Shown here: one piece after another, positions 35,016-44,253 of the stretch | Layout of the letters: each line of letters begins with the position of its first letter | Numbering within the stretch: position 1 is the stretch's first letter | DNA from: Brevundimonas sp. UBA6550 | GTDB lineage: Bacteria > Pseudomonadota > Alphaproteobacteria > Caulobacterales > Caulobacteraceae | Assembly (NCBI RefSeq): GCF_002434505.1 | Contig: NZ_DJKE01000004.1 | Coordinates: 160,428 to 224,427 of the forward strand | Direction of reading: 5' to 3' | Length of the DNA stretch: 64,000 nucleotides | Program-made: the position numbers and the translations under genes | Notes under the pieces: generated by a model | Told to the model about the DNA's origin: nothing | Database searches by the model: none | What the model saw: only the letters and a program-made list of their open reading frames with translations

Positions 35016-35666
35016 ATGCCGCTTCAACCCACGCCCGATGACATCGCCGCCGCGCGCGAGGCGCTGGTCGCCGCCGATCCAGCGCTGGCGCGCGTTCACG
35101 CCCAGACGCCGGCGTTCGAATGGCGGCTCAGGGTCGGCGGGTTCGAGGGGCTGTTCCGCATGATCGTGGAGCAGCAGGTGTCGGTGGCCTCGGCCGCCTC
35201 GGTCTGGGCGCGGCTGCGCGAAGGGCTGGGCGAGATCACGCCCCAGCGTCTGCTGGCCCACGACCTGGATCAGTTGAGGGGCATGGGCCTGTCGCGGCAG
35301 AAGGCGACCTATGGCCAGGGCATGGCCCGCGCCCAGATGGCCGGAGAGATCGATCTGGAGCATCTTTCGAACCTGGACGACGCGGCGGCCATCGCGGCCT
35401 TGACCGCGCTGAAAGGCGTAGGCCTGTGGACGGCCGAGGCCTATCTGCTGATGTGCGAGGGGCGGCTGGACGTGTTTCCGGGCGGGGACGTGGCCTTGCA
35501 GGAGGCGATCCGCTGGGCCGACGGCGGCGAGGTTCGGCCGGATCAGAAGGCGGCCTATGCCCGCGCCGAGGTCTGGCGGCCCTATCGCGCGGTGGCGACC
35601 CATCTGCTGTGGGCCTGGTACACGGGCGTCAAGCGCGGCGAGATCGTGCTGGAGACGCCCGCATGA
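35016..35666 (+). CDS. DNA-3-methyladenine glycosylase II (AlkA-type)
   Basis: This 216-residue HhH-GPD enzyme excises alkylated purines. It contains FEGLFRMIVEQQVSVASAAS, the helix-hairpin-helix LTALKGVGLWTAEAYLLMC and the catalytic Asp in FPGGDVALQEAIRW. It lacks the N-terminal AlkA domain of E. coli, as is normal for short bacterial forms. Its stop overlaps the next gene's ATG. Confidence 0.9.
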   Translation: MPLQPTPDDIAAAREALVAADPALARVHAQTPAFEWRLRVGGFEGLFRMIVEQQVSVASAASVWARLREGLGEITPQRLLAHDLDQLRGMGLSRQKATYGQGMARAQMAGEIDLEHLSNLDDAAAIAALTALKGVGLWTAEAYLLMCEGRLDVFPGGDVALQEAIRWADGGEVRPDQKAAYARAEVWRPYRAVATHLLWAWYTGVKRGEIVLETPA

Positions 35667-36322
35667 GCCCGCTCGATCCCGTCCTGACCGAACCGCTGCG
35701 CAACGCCCAGACCGTGTTGTCGGCGCTGGATTTCGCGGGCGTGGCCGTCTTCGCCGCCACCGGCGCCCTGGCCGCCGCGCGCGAGAAGCACGACGTGGTC
35801 ACCTTCGCCTTCTTTGGCGCCATCACCGGGGTCGGCGGCGGCACCCTGCGCGACCTGTTGCTGGGGCTGCCGGTCTTCTGGGTTCAGGACTGGCGCTATC
35901 TGGCCGTCTGCCTGTTCGCCTCGACGGCCCTGTGGCTGGTGGGGCAGCGCGACTGGCGCTTCCGCGCCTTGCTGTGGCTGGATGCGACGGGCCTGGCGGC
36001 CTACGGCGTCATGGGGGCGGCCAAGGCCGAGGCGGCCGGCGCGCCCGCCCTGATCTGCATCGTCATGGGCACGCTGACCGCCTGTTTCGGCGGGGTGGTG
36101 CGCGACACCCTGGCGGGGCAGCCGTCGATCCTGCTGCGGCGAGAGATCAACGTCACGGCGGCGATATTGGCGGCGACCGTCTATATGGCGCTGCGGGCGC
36201 CGGGCGTCGGCGTGTGGCCCGCCGCCATCCTGGCCGCCCTCTGCGGCTTCCTGTTGCGGGCGGCGGCCCTGCGGTGGGGCTGGACCCTGCCGGGCTTCCC
36301 CACCCATGCCGCACGGGGCTGA
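35663..36322 (+). CDS. TRIC-family cation channel protein (UPF0126/YicG-like)
   Basis: The 219-residue protein has seven predicted helices arranged as two PF03458 repeats, marked by FGAITGVGGGTLRDLLLG and MGTLTACFGGVVRDTLAGQP. Bacterial TRIC homologues are trimeric cation channels. ATGA overlap with the glycosylase gene indicates coupling. Confidence 0.88.
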   Translation: MSPLDPVLTEPLRNAQTVLSALDFAGVAVFAATGALAAAREKHDVVTFAFFGAITGVGGGTLRDLLLGLPVFWVQDWRYLAVCLFASTALWLVGQRDWRFRALLWLDATGLAAYGVMGAAKAEAAGAPALICIVMGTLTACFGGVVRDTLAGQPSILLRREINVTAAILAATVYMALRAPGVGVWPAAILAALCGFLLRAAALRWGWTLPGFPTHAARG

Positions 36323-36463
36323 GGCGGGGCGTCACGAAAACGCTGCACGTCGGTCATGGCGATGAACGGGAATCACGGGTAGGCTGGCGGCATAAGACTA
36401 GGGAAGGAGACGTGTCCTCACTCCTGTCGCCTCCACATCCCCCCGTCCGCGCGGGAGGGCCTG

Positions 36464-37024
36464 ATGCAGGTTCTCCATCGACCGCCGTCCGGTTTCCCCG
36501 CGCTGGTGCTGAACGCCGATTTTCGGCCCCTGTCCTACTATCCGCTGTCGCTGTGGCCGTGGGAGGAGGCGGTCAAGGCGGTCTATCAGGACCGCGTCGA
36601 CGTCGTGTCCCTGTACGACAAGGTCGTTCGCTCCCCGTCCATGGAGATGCAGTTGCCCAGCGTGATCGCGCTGAAATCCTATGTGGATCAGGATCGCAGC
36701 CCCGCCTTCACCCGCTTCAACGTCTTCCTGCGCGACGGTTTCGCCTGCCAGTATTGCGGGCAATCGACCGAGCTGACCTTCGATCACGTCGTCCCCCGCT
36801 CCCAGGGCGGGCGCACGACCTGGGACAATATCGTCGCCGCCTGCAGCCCCTGCAACCTGGCCAAGGGCGGCCGCACCCCGCGCCAGGCCATGATGCCGAT
36901 CCGCCGAGAGCCCTATCGTCCCAACGCCTGGCAGCTCCAGGACGCCGGCCGCCGCTTCCCGCCCCACTATCTGCACCAGAGCTGGCTCGACTACCTGTAC
37001 TGGGACATTGAGCTCGAACCTTAG
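36464..37024 (+). CDS. HNH endonuclease-domain protein
   Basis: The 186-residue protein contains LNADFRPLSYYPLSLWPWEE and a zinc-ribbon HNH core: CQYCGQ, LTFDHVVPRSQGG, WDNIVAACSPCN. The family is widely conserved in alphaproteobacteria as a chromosomal gene of unknown role. It is the last gene that looks like chromosomal backbone before the integrase, so the junction with the accessory region is near its 3' end. Confidence 0.88.
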   Translation: MQVLHRPPSGFPALVLNADFRPLSYYPLSLWPWEEAVKAVYQDRVDVVSLYDKVVRSPSMEMQLPSVIALKSYVDQDRSPAFTRFNVFLRDGFACQYCGQSTELTFDHVVPRSQGGRTTWDNIVAACSPCNLAKGGRTPRQAMMPIRREPYRPNAWQLQDAGRRFPPHYLHQSWLDYLYWDIELEP

Positions 37025-37199
37025 GGTTCTTTTCAGTTGCTCGAAATGGCTCAAACACCCTTGTGGTGGGCAGGTTCAGGGTTCGTTCTTTTGCCGCTGA
37101 TTTCTCGATTATCCTCCGAAATCCTCCCGGCTGGTGACCATGTGGTGACCAAAACCGGGACCAGAAACGGGACCCATCGTGGGCCCGAGGAGAGATCGA
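37025..37199. other. Candidate left end of the accessory region, integrase upstream sequence
   Basis: The 175 bases between the HNH gene and the integrase contain a direct repeat of GTGACCA (in TGGTGACCATGTGGTGACCA) and a repeated CGGGACC motif, which may be arm-type integrase sites. No tRNA gene is present. The matching right-hand attachment repeat was not found in the window. Confidence 0.35.
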
Positions 37200-38435
37200 A
37201 TGGTTCAGAACCCGAGGTCCGGAAAGATCACCAAACGCCTGGTCGATGCCCTGACGTCCGAAGGGGTGCGCTTCACGCTTTGGGACACGCAGCTCAAGGG
37301 TTTCGGGGTGCGCGTCGCCGTCAGCGACACCAAAACCTACGTCGTTCGATACAGGACGATCGGCGGCGCCGACCGCCTCCTTCACATCGCTCGCCATGGC
37401 GTTGTGACCGCCGAAGAAGCCCGGGAAAGAGCGGCCGCTGTGCTGGCCGAAGTCGCGTCAGGTGGTGACCCTCAAGGGACCAAAGTCGAACGACGTGAAG
37501 AACTGACGATGTCGGAGCTCTGCGACCTCTACATGAAAGAGGGCGTAACGATGAAGAAGGAGACGACTCTGCGCATCGATCGCATCCGCATCGCGCGCCA
37601 CATCAAGCCCCGCCTGGGCAGGATGAAAATCACCGATATCGGGCGAGCAGACATCGAGCGGCTGATGGTGGACGTTGGCTCCGGACGCATCCGTGGAGAG
37701 GCGACGCCGCATACGCGCGGCGGCATTCACGCGGCTTCGCGCACGGTCGGTCTCCTGGGTGGGATTTTCACGTTCGCCGTCGAGCGGGAGTTCGTGAAGA
37801 CCAACCCGACCCGCGGCGTGAAGCGCTACAAGGACAACCGCCGGGATCGCTTCCTCTCGCCGGCCGAACTCGCCCGGCTTGGGGACGTCCTGGCGGAGCT
37901 CGAGAAGCACGGGGGCGATCCGCGCCACATCAATATCATCCGCCTCCTGGCGCTGACCGGCGCCCGCAAAAACGAGATCGCCAGGCTCAAGTGGTCGGAG
38001 ATTGACCGCACCATGGGGATGCTCCGGCTTGAGGACTCCAAGACGGGGGCGAAGGTCATTCGCTTGGGGAGCGCGGCGCTGAATCTGATCGAGGGCCTGC
38101 TCGCGAACGGGAGCATCTATGTCTTTCCGGATCGGAGGGATCCCAAACGTCCGATCGCCAATCTCGACTGGGCCTGGGTGGGCATCCGCAAACGCGCCGG
38201 AATGGAAGATCTCCGGATCCATGACCTCCGGCACAGCTTCGCGAGCGCCGGCCTGGCCGGCGGTGAAGGGCTTCATCTCATCGGCAAGCTGCTCGGCCAC
38301 AGGCACGTCAGCACCACCAGTCGGTACGCTCATTTGGCCGATGACCCAGTCCGTGCGGCGGCCGACAGAATTAGCGAGAGCGTCGCTGCCTCTCTCGCGG
38401 GCTGGTCGGTTGACGAAGGACAGACGGCTCACTGA
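37200..38435 (+). CDS. int: Tyrosine recombinase/integrase
   Basis: The 411-residue integrase has a DUF4102-type arm-binding N-terminus (LKGFGVRVAVSDTKTYVVRY), a SAM-like core-binding domain, and a catalytic domain with R in LTGARKNEIARLKW, HxxR in IHDLRHSFASAGL, and H and nucleophile Tyr in LLGHRHVSTTSRYAHL. All catalytic residues appear intact. GAGGAGAG five to twelve bases before this ATG favours it over an in-frame GTG seven codons earlier. Such enzymes integrate phages or islands. Confidence 0.93.
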   Translation: MVQNPRSGKITKRLVDALTSEGVRFTLWDTQLKGFGVRVAVSDTKTYVVRYRTIGGADRLLHIARHGVVTAEEARERAAAVLAEVASGGDPQGTKVERREELTMSELCDLYMKEGVTMKKETTLRIDRIRIARHIKPRLGRMKITDIGRADIERLMVDVGSGRIRGEATPHTRGGIHAASRTVGLLGGIFTFAVEREFVKTNPTRGVKRYKDNRRDRFLSPAELARLGDVLAELEKHGGDPRHINIIRLLALTGARKNEIARLKWSEIDRTMGMLRLEDSKTGAKVIRLGSAALNLIEGLLANGSIYVFPDRRDPKRPIANLDWAWVGIRKRAGMEDLRIHDLRHSFASAGLAGGEGLHLIGKLLGHRHVSTTSRYAHLADDPVRAAADRISESVAASLAGWSVDEGQTAH

Positions 38436-38473
38436 CATACGGCCGCCCGAAGAGACTGCGATAGACCAGAGGG

Positions 38474-38758
38474 CTAGGCGCCCTCGTGAGGGGCTTCTCC
38501 CCATTGCCCGGCCTGGCGCGGCTGGCTTGACGACGACCTAAGTCCCGAAAGCTGGCTCCGCGCCCACTCGTGCAGCAGGCTCTTGGGATAGTAGGGGGTT
38601 CGTCCCAGATGGGTGCAGGGTGGTCCGTCCGACCGCGTGCAGAACACCTTCGCCAAGGTCGATGGCGAACGGCGGATGCCCATCCGCAGAAGCTCGGTGG
38701 ACGCTTCCTTACGGGTCAGTAGCATTTCCTCTGTTCCGTGCAGATTAAGACCGGCCAT
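38474..38758 (-). CDS. AlpA-like/excisionase-type HTH protein
   Basis: The 94-residue protein contains LLTRKEASTELLRMGIRRSP, then STLAKVFCTRSDGPPCTHLG and RTPYYPKSLLHEWA, the pattern of MerR-like helix-turn-helix proteins such as AlpA and excisionases. AAGGAG lies before the chosen ATG. Lying next to and convergent with the integrase, it probably acts as its directionality factor or regulator. Confidence 0.7.
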   Translation of the reverse strand: MAGLNLHGTEEMLLTRKEASTELLRMGIRRSPSTLAKVFCTRSDGPPCTHLGRTPYYPKSLLHEWARSQLSGLRSSSSQPRQAGQWGEAPHEGA

Positions 38759-38983
38759 GTGGCGCTCCTTACCGTGAAAACCAAAGTGGTAATCAAGCAA
38801 GCATTGGCTGAAATGAACTTCAACTGGATGATTTGCAACGATTAATGAAACGAGATGAAAATCTTCGTTCAATCTGTTTCGCGCGGTTTCCGAACGTTTC
38901 TAGCCTGCGGCGAATATCACGACCTTGTGTGAATCCCGTCGGGTTATGGTCGTCGATGGCCGACCTTTGATGTTGTAGCGACT

Positions 38984-39175
38984 TCAGGCGAAGGTCTGTG
39001 TGATCAGTTGGTCCGTCAGATCCAGATGAGCCCCTAAGGCGGCCGTGGCCTCCGTACGCGCCCGCTCTGCCGCTGATCGATCGCCTGCGGTCAGATGGGC
39101 CGCGAACTCCGTGATCTTCGCCGTCATCAGCTGCTCAGCGCCCATGGCGCGCCGCTCCAACGATCCGTCGTTCAT
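38984..39175 (-). CDS. Small hypothetical protein
   Basis: A 63-residue, helix-rich product (MGAEQLMTAKITEFAAHLTA; ERARTEATAALGAHLDLTDQ) with a good GGGAAGG ribosome site. There is no signal or membrane segment. No family recognised. It is transcribed in the same direction as the AlpA-like gene. Confidence 0.5.
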   Translation of the reverse strand: MNDGSLERRAMGAEQLMTAKITEFAAHLTAGDRSAAERARTEATAALGAHLDLTDQLITQTFA

Positions 39176-39294
39176 ACCCTTCCCCAGCGCTGATTGGTGG
39201 CCGGGGCGATGAAGTCCTCGCCCGCCCCGGCCGCCTGACACGGTTCGGGCTCGACCCGCGTCACCAGCGGCTTAGCGCATGGAACCTCTCTGTG

Positions 39295-39390
39295 TCATCT
39301 TATCCTGGGCATGCCTGCCAGAGCCAAAGCCGTGGCCCATGCTAGTAGGGTCAGCAAAATCGGCGCGCCTTTTATCCGTTCAGTTTTCAT
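39295..39390 (-). CDS. Possible 31-residue hydrophobic small protein
   Basis: ATG-AAA-ACT-GAA opens a 31-codon frame encoding MKTERIKGAPILLTLLAWAT then ALALAGMPRIR: a basic N-terminus and one membrane helix. It overlaps the end of a 71-codon minus-strand frame by 11 bases. The composition is protein-like, but there is no clear ribosome site and no homology could be checked. Confidence 0.25.
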   Translation of the reverse strand: MKTERIKGAPILLTLLAWATALALAGMPRIR

Positions 39391-39842
39391 CCACCCCCCA
39401 ATGGATGGCCGGGGCATTCGCGGAACCCTCGGCCTTAGCTCCCGCTAGAGCGAGTCGCATCTGACTCAACTCGGACGCTGCGTGGCACATCTTGAGCGCG
39501 CAATCCCTAACAAACAGAGCCGAAGAAGAGCCGTCAAAACGCGCGAAGTGATCGCGACTACGCCGCAGCAACATATTCGACGACGGGTGGATCATGCTGT
39601 TGCAGATGGGGAACGACGATCAACCTTGCATACAGCCGACGCCATCCAGCGTCTCGGACGTCTATCAGTTTATCCGTACGACCTGGACTGAAGAGGGCGA
39701 TCCCTGTGCCGTCGACGCCAAAGGCAGGGCGACGATGCGCCCAGCGTTCAGCGGGCTGAATCCGTTGTGTGAAGAGCAGCTGGCTCCGGTCATCACCGTC
39801 TTTCGGGATGGCGGCGTTTCGCTACACAGAAAAGAACGAGCG
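39391..39842. other. Stretch without a supported gene
   Basis: This 450-base stretch contains only short frames (a 71-codon minus-strand frame ending at 39380 and an 85-codon plus-strand frame at 39594-39851) without ribosome sites or recognisable motifs. It may be decayed accessory sequence. Confidence 0.4.
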
Positions 39843-40241
39843 CTACCTTAGCTTGGTAGCCACGCCCGGCGCCAGGTACGACAGCGTCAGGAGCGCTAGA
39901 AAGATGCCGACGCCCAAGCCATAGAGAGATGGGACGAATTTCAGGCCGAGCTTCGAACTGTTGAGCGGCGGCTTCACGCCCTGAAGCACCTGGGCAATGT
40001 CAGTCTGGCCTTGCAGGGCGATCATTCCAGACAAAGCGACCGGCAGGGCGGCCATGATAATCTGACCAGGCGACAAACGTGCACCAAAGACAGTTTCCCC
40101 GAGGGTTAGTATGCCTCCGAGTGTCGCCACGCTGAGAGACACCATGCTTTTGAAGTAGTCGTAGGCCAGCGCTGGCTCCTTCAAGCCCTTTGTGACAGCG
40201 CTCTTGTCTTCCAAGTGTGGCGGTCCGTCATCCATAATCAT
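39843..40241 (-). CDS. Hypothetical membrane protein with three helices
   Basis: The 132-residue protein has three hydrophobic segments (SLSVATLGGILTLGETVFG, IIMAALPVALSGMIALQG, LYGLGVGIFLALLTLSYLA) and short hydrophilic ends. The start could be this ATG or the in-frame ATG two codons later. No family was recognised. It stands alone between small orphan frames and the divergent TonB receptor. Confidence 0.6.
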   Translation of the reverse strand: MIMDDGPPHLEDKSAVTKGLKEPALAYDYFKSMVSLSVATLGGILTLGETVFGARLSPGQIIMAALPVALSGMIALQGQTDIAQVLQGVKPPLNSSKLGLKFVPSLYGLGVGIFLALLTLSYLAPGVATKLR

Positions 40242-40467
40242 GCGCCCCTAACGTCAGCGTCTGCCGGCCGTAGCGTTGCCTGTGATTCAACACGATGTCT
40301 AGGCAGGGGTAACTCGCCTCAGATCACGTTGTAATGTCCGGGCTCGTCTCTTCAATATGCAGGCTTTTCGTGCCGTGAAACTGATGCAGGATCGGCAGGT
40401 CTCCGGCGAACGGGACGTCCGACTTCAAACGCCGCCCATGATGGCGCAGACGCAGCGCCGGGGTTCT

Positions 40468-40482
40468 TGCAACTTACTTGCA
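40468..40482 (+). promoter_or_regulatory. Candidate Fur-type operator upstream of the TonB receptor
   Basis: TGCAA-N5-TTGCA is a perfect inverted repeat 55 bases before the receptor start. Alphaproteobacterial Fur-type sites often contain GCAA/TTGC half-sites, so iron control is plausible for this iron-uptake pair; the assignment is inferred from position and symmetry. Confidence 0.4.
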
Positions 40483-40536
40483 TTCGCGACGGCCAAAAGG
40501 TAACTGCGAGGCGCTCGCAAGTTTGCTCGGATCGTC

Positions 40537-42699
40537 ATGCGCCTTCGCCAGTTGTTCATTTCTTCCAGCGCGATGTGCGGGGGTGTAGTCATAGGGCTGA
40601 TCTCGCCGGATATGGCGGCGGCTCAAACCCAGCCCGCCACCTCACCGCCGGTGGAACCAGCGACAGTGGACGAAATCGTTGTCACCGGTCGCGCCCAGCG
40701 CCTTTATCGCACCGATAAGACCACGATCGGCAAGACGGTCGAAAACCCGCTCGACATCCCCCAGGCCCTACAAATCCTGAACGCCGAACTGATTGAGGAT
40801 CAGGGCGCGCGAGACATCACCGACCTTTACAGAAACATCTCGGGCGTGACCTTCTTCTCCTATGCGGGGGTGACGTTCAGGGGTTTTCGCCAGGACGAGG
40901 CCTATTTCGACGGCGTGCGGGGCAATCCCTTCATCGGCTTCGCCGTGCCGCAGTTGTTCAATATCGAGCGGGTCGAGGTTCTGAAGGGACCGGCGGGCAT
41001 GCTCTATGGTCCCGGCTCGCCCGGCGGCATGATCAACTATGTTTCCAAGACGCCGAGCAATGTGTTCGCGGGAGAGGTCAAGGGCGTGATCGGCGACTAT
41101 GACCGGGTCGGGGTCTCGGGCGAAGTCACGGGTCCGGTCGATAGGGCAGGGCGGATCACCGCGCGCGCAGGCGTCTTCTACGAAGAGCGTGACAGTTTCC
41201 GGGTCAACGCCGGGTCGCGGAACCTGATCGGCGATCTGGGGGGGGGTATCGCCCTGACCAATCGGACCGACCTGACACTTCAGGCCAGCGTCTATGATCA
41301 GACCCTGCCGGGCAATCGCCTGCGGGGTGTGCCGGTGGATATGGACGGCAACTTCCTGACCGATATCACCTGGAACCACAACGAACCGACCGATTTCGCA
41401 ACATTGGAGGCCCAGGTCTATCAGGCGCGGCTGGCGTCCCAGGTGGCGGACAATGTGAGGTTCGACGCGACGGCGCGGTATTCGGAATCGTCGGAACGTC
41501 AGAACTATCATGAACCGCGCGGCGTCATCGACACCGATCGCGACGGCCGACTGGACGCCGTACGCCGCCAGTTCCGGGATCAGTACCGCGATGCCGACAG
41601 CCTGTCGCTGGCGGCCAATCTGGTCGCCGACGTGCGGGCGGTGGGACTGAATCACCGCATCCTGTTCGGGGCTGACTGGGCGCGAGAGGACCTGCTGTTC
41701 AAGAGCCGCACCGCCGCGCAGGCCAACCTCGGGGGACCTGTGCCGAACCTGTCGCTGTTCAACCCCGTCTATGGCCTCACCGGAGCCGCCAACTATAATC
41801 TGGACGCCCTGCCGCTTTCACGCTCCGACGACCGCTCCATCCGGGGCGGCGTCTATCTGCAGGATCAGGTGCGCTTCGGAGAGCGTCTTATCGCCCTGGC
41901 CGGCGTGCGCTGGGACCGGTTCCAGGACGACAACCGCATCAGCGGCGTCGATTTCGAGGATTCCCAAGCCACCTACCGCCTGGGTCTGATCTTCAAGCCG
42001 CGCCAGGACATCTCGACCTATCTAAGCTGGTCCGACACCTTCGAGCCTCAGGCCGCAGGCAGTCAAAACGCTGATGTCGGCGGACCCTTCGCCCCGGTGA
42101 CCGGGACCCAGGTGGAGGCGGGCGTCAAGACCGCCCTCCAAGGCGGACGGGTCCAGGTCAACGCCGCAGTCTATCGGATCGTGCGCGAGAATATTCTTCA
42201 GGCCGATCAAAGCCTGCCCCCGATCAACGGCCGGGATCAGTTGCGCCCCATCGGCGAGGTGACCTCCGACGGTTTCGAGGTCGATGTCTCGACCGATCTT
42301 ACGGCGAACTGGGTGCTGACCGCCAACTACGGCTACAACGACACGAGCATCACGGGCACCGCGCCAGGCCAGTCCATTACCAATGCGGTCGGCGACCGCT
42401 TCGTCAACGCGCCGCGACACCAGGCCGGATTCTGGACGCGCTATCAGGTTCCCAAGCTGCGGACGGCCTTCGCCTTCGGCGGCGAATATGTGGCCGAGCG
42501 GGTCGGCTTCAACAACGAACGCGTCAAACCCTACACCGTATTCGACGCCTCGATCACCACGACGATCGATGTCGCCAAGGTTCGGCTGCGTGTCGACAAT
42601 CTGTTCGACAAGACCTATGCGGCCTCCGGCTTTGGTCTTCAGGGATCCTTCCCCGGCGAACCGCGCACTGTGTTTGTCGAAGTCAGCCACGCCTTCTGA
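40537..42699 (+). CDS. TonB-dependent siderophore receptor
   Basis: The 720-residue outer-membrane receptor has a signal peptide ending near AAAQ, a TonB box-like VDEIVVTG, a plug domain with VEVLKGPAGMLYGPGSPGGM, and a 22-strand barrel ending in the C-terminal Phe (FVEVSHAF). The ferric-siderophore subfamily is indicated by the plug motifs. It is co-directional with a PepSY membrane protein nine bases on, a typical iron-uptake pair. Confidence 0.93.
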   Translation: MRLRQLFISSSAMCGGVVIGLISPDMAAAQTQPATSPPVEPATVDEIVVTGRAQRLYRTDKTTIGKTVENPLDIPQALQILNAELIEDQGARDITDLYRNISGVTFFSYAGVTFRGFRQDEAYFDGVRGNPFIGFAVPQLFNIERVEVLKGPAGMLYGPGSPGGMINYVSKTPSNVFAGEVKGVIGDYDRVGVSGEVTGPVDRAGRITARAGVFYEERDSFRVNAGSRNLIGDLGGGIALTNRTDLTLQASVYDQTLPGNRLRGVPVDMDGNFLTDITWNHNEPTDFATLEAQVYQARLASQVADNVRFDATARYSESSERQNYHEPRGVIDTDRDGRLDAVRRQFRDQYRDADSLSLAANLVADVRAVGLNHRILFGADWAREDLLFKSRTAAQANLGGPVPNLSLFNPVYGLTGAANYNLDALPLSRSDDRSIRGGVYLQDQVRFGERLIALAGVRWDRFQDDNRISGVDFEDSQATYRLGLIFKPRQDISTYLSWSDTFEPQAAGSQNADVGGPFAPVTGTQVEAGVKTALQGGRVQVNAAVYRIVRENILQADQSLPPINGRDQLRPIGEVTSDGFEVDVSTDLTANWVLTANYGYNDTSITGTAPGQSITNAVGDRFVNAPRHQAGFWTRYQVPKLRTAFAFGGEYVAERVGFNNERVKPYTVFDASITTTIDVAKVRLRVDNLFDKTYAASGFGLQGSFPGEPRTVFVEVSHAF

Positions 42700-42707
42700 G
42701 CCGTCGG

Positions 42708-43949
42708 ATGGCGCGCTTCCCCGTTCAGGCCGGCGGAAAGACGCCCAAGAAGGGGCGCTCGCCCTGGTGGTGGGTGCATCACTGGCTGGGGCTCAAGCTG
42801 GCGATCTTCATGACCTTCGTCCTGGCGACAGGCACGCTGGCCACCTTGTCAAACGAGATCGACTGGCTGGTCGATCCGGCCCAGAGGGTCATGCCGCGCG
42901 AAACCCCCAAGGCGTCCTGGGGCGACTGGGCGGCGGCGGTGAAGGCCGCCGAGCCCGAGGCGACGCTCCAGTATCTTGTCGCGCCGCTTGAGCCGTGGTT
43001 CGCGGCCCGGGTGGTGATCGAGCGGCCGGATGGGGGGCTGCGGATCGCCTATGTCGATCCTTGGACGTCCGAGGTGCGGGGCGTCCACGGCTGGTTCAAC
43101 GTCAATCGGTTCCTTCGCAACACCCATCGGCACCTGATGATGCCAGTGGCCGTCGGGGTTCCCATCGTCGGTTCGATGGCCCTTGTCCTTCTGGTCTCCC
43201 TGATCACGGGCTTGGTGACCTACAAGAAGTTCTGGCGGGGTTTCACGCGCTTGCCCCAATGGCGTAAGGGACGCCAGGGAGAGGCGCGGCGGTTCACCGG
43301 CGACCTCCACCGCTTCGTCGGCCTCTGGTCGATCTGGTTTCTGGCTCTCATCATCCTCACCGGCCTCTGGTATGTGGTCGAGGTATTCGGGGGACGGGCG
43401 CCGCCTGAGCCGAAGCCCCAGGTCGTGACCGGGGCCGCCCAGCCGATCGGGCCAGAGCTTGACGCCCTGATCGCCCGCGCCCAGGCCGTCGACCCGGACC
43501 TGCGTATTTCGGGCGTCAGCTTCCCCGGTGAGAAGGGGCGGGGCGTCTTGGTCGTGGGGCAGGCCAGGGCGATCCTGGTGCGTGATCGGGCCAACGCCAT
43601 ATGGGTCGATCCTCGAGACGGGAAGGTCCTGCTCGCGTCGCGGGGAGAGCAGATGAACCTTCATCAGCGTATCTCGGAAGCGGCCGACCCCCTGCATTTC
43701 GGCACCTTCGGCGGGCTTTCCACGCGGTTGATCTGGTTTCTGTTCGGCTTGCTGGTGACGGGCCTCTCCGTGACCGGGGTCATGATCTACAGCCTGCGCA
43801 TGGCGCGAGCCCAGAATGAAACACGCCCGCGCCATGGGCTACTGCGCCTTTGGGTCAGCTTCGGCCCGGCCGCCTATCCCGCCCTGGGGCTGATCCTCAT
43901 CAGCATCGCCCTGACTCCGGGCGCTGTCGTCGCGGCGGCGGGAGGCTGA
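42708..43949 (+). CDS. PepSY-associated transmembrane protein (iron-uptake reductase-like)
   Basis: The 413-residue protein has four main membrane helices and two PepSY-like periplasmic segments. WWWVHHWLGLKLAIFMTFVL and RNTHRHLMMPVAVGVPIVGS carry paired His that could bind haem, as does GDLHRFVGLWSIWFLALIIL. Relatives (PiuB/FoxB type) reduce or process ferric siderophores at the inner membrane. It probably forms an operon with the receptor. Confidence 0.88.
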   Translation: MARFPVQAGGKTPKKGRSPWWWVHHWLGLKLAIFMTFVLATGTLATLSNEIDWLVDPAQRVMPRETPKASWGDWAAAVKAAEPEATLQYLVAPLEPWFAARVVIERPDGGLRIAYVDPWTSEVRGVHGWFNVNRFLRNTHRHLMMPVAVGVPIVGSMALVLLVSLITGLVTYKKFWRGFTRLPQWRKGRQGEARRFTGDLHRFVGLWSIWFLALIILTGLWYVVEVFGGRAPPEPKPQVVTGAAQPIGPELDALIARAQAVDPDLRISGVSFPGEKGRGVLVVGQARAILVRDRANAIWVDPRDGKVLLASRGEQMNLHQRISEAADPLHFGTFGGLSTRLIWFLFGLLVTGLSVTGVMIYSLRMARAQNETRPRHGLLRLWVSFGPAAYPALGLILISIALTPGAVVAAAGG

Positions 43950-44253
43950 TTTTCGATCGGCCTTTCGTTGATAGGAAGCCAGCCCCAAGTCGATAGGTTC
44001 GCTTTAGCGGTCCCGGCCGCTGATGGCATGGGGAAGATCGCTGTTCGGGCCGAGCGGCGGGGTCGGCTGATGGCGCAGATCGATCCTTCGTCGACGCTCG
44101 CATCGCTTCGGACGGAGCCGCCCGTACAGGTTAGGCCCAGCCGACAGAAGATTAGTGCAGCTTAGCGTCGATCAGCCAGTCGGTCAGCAAGCCTCGCCTT
44201 CTGGTACGACGGTGTGTGCCGCGAAGTCGATAGGGACGCGTGGCGCTCGGCGC
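43950..44253. other. Intergenic stretch without a supported gene
   Basis: These 304 bases lie between the ends of the convergent PepSY and XRE genes. Only short frames without ribosome sites occur, and no clear hairpin terminator was found. Confidence 0.4.

Noticed and set aside
37025..37178. Possible tRNA or attachment gene between the HNH and integrase genes
   Set aside because: No acceptor stem or T-arm sequence (GGTTCRANNCC) was found; the integrase target is unresolved.
39380..39595. A 71-codon minus-strand frame next to the 31-residue small frame
   Set aside because: No ribosome site before either possible ATG and no recognisable family; kept only as a note.
39594..39851. An 85-codon plus-strand frame in the gap before the membrane protein gene
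   Set aside because: No ribosome site, no motif, and it overlaps the end of the minus-strand membrane protein gene. It may be decayed sequence.
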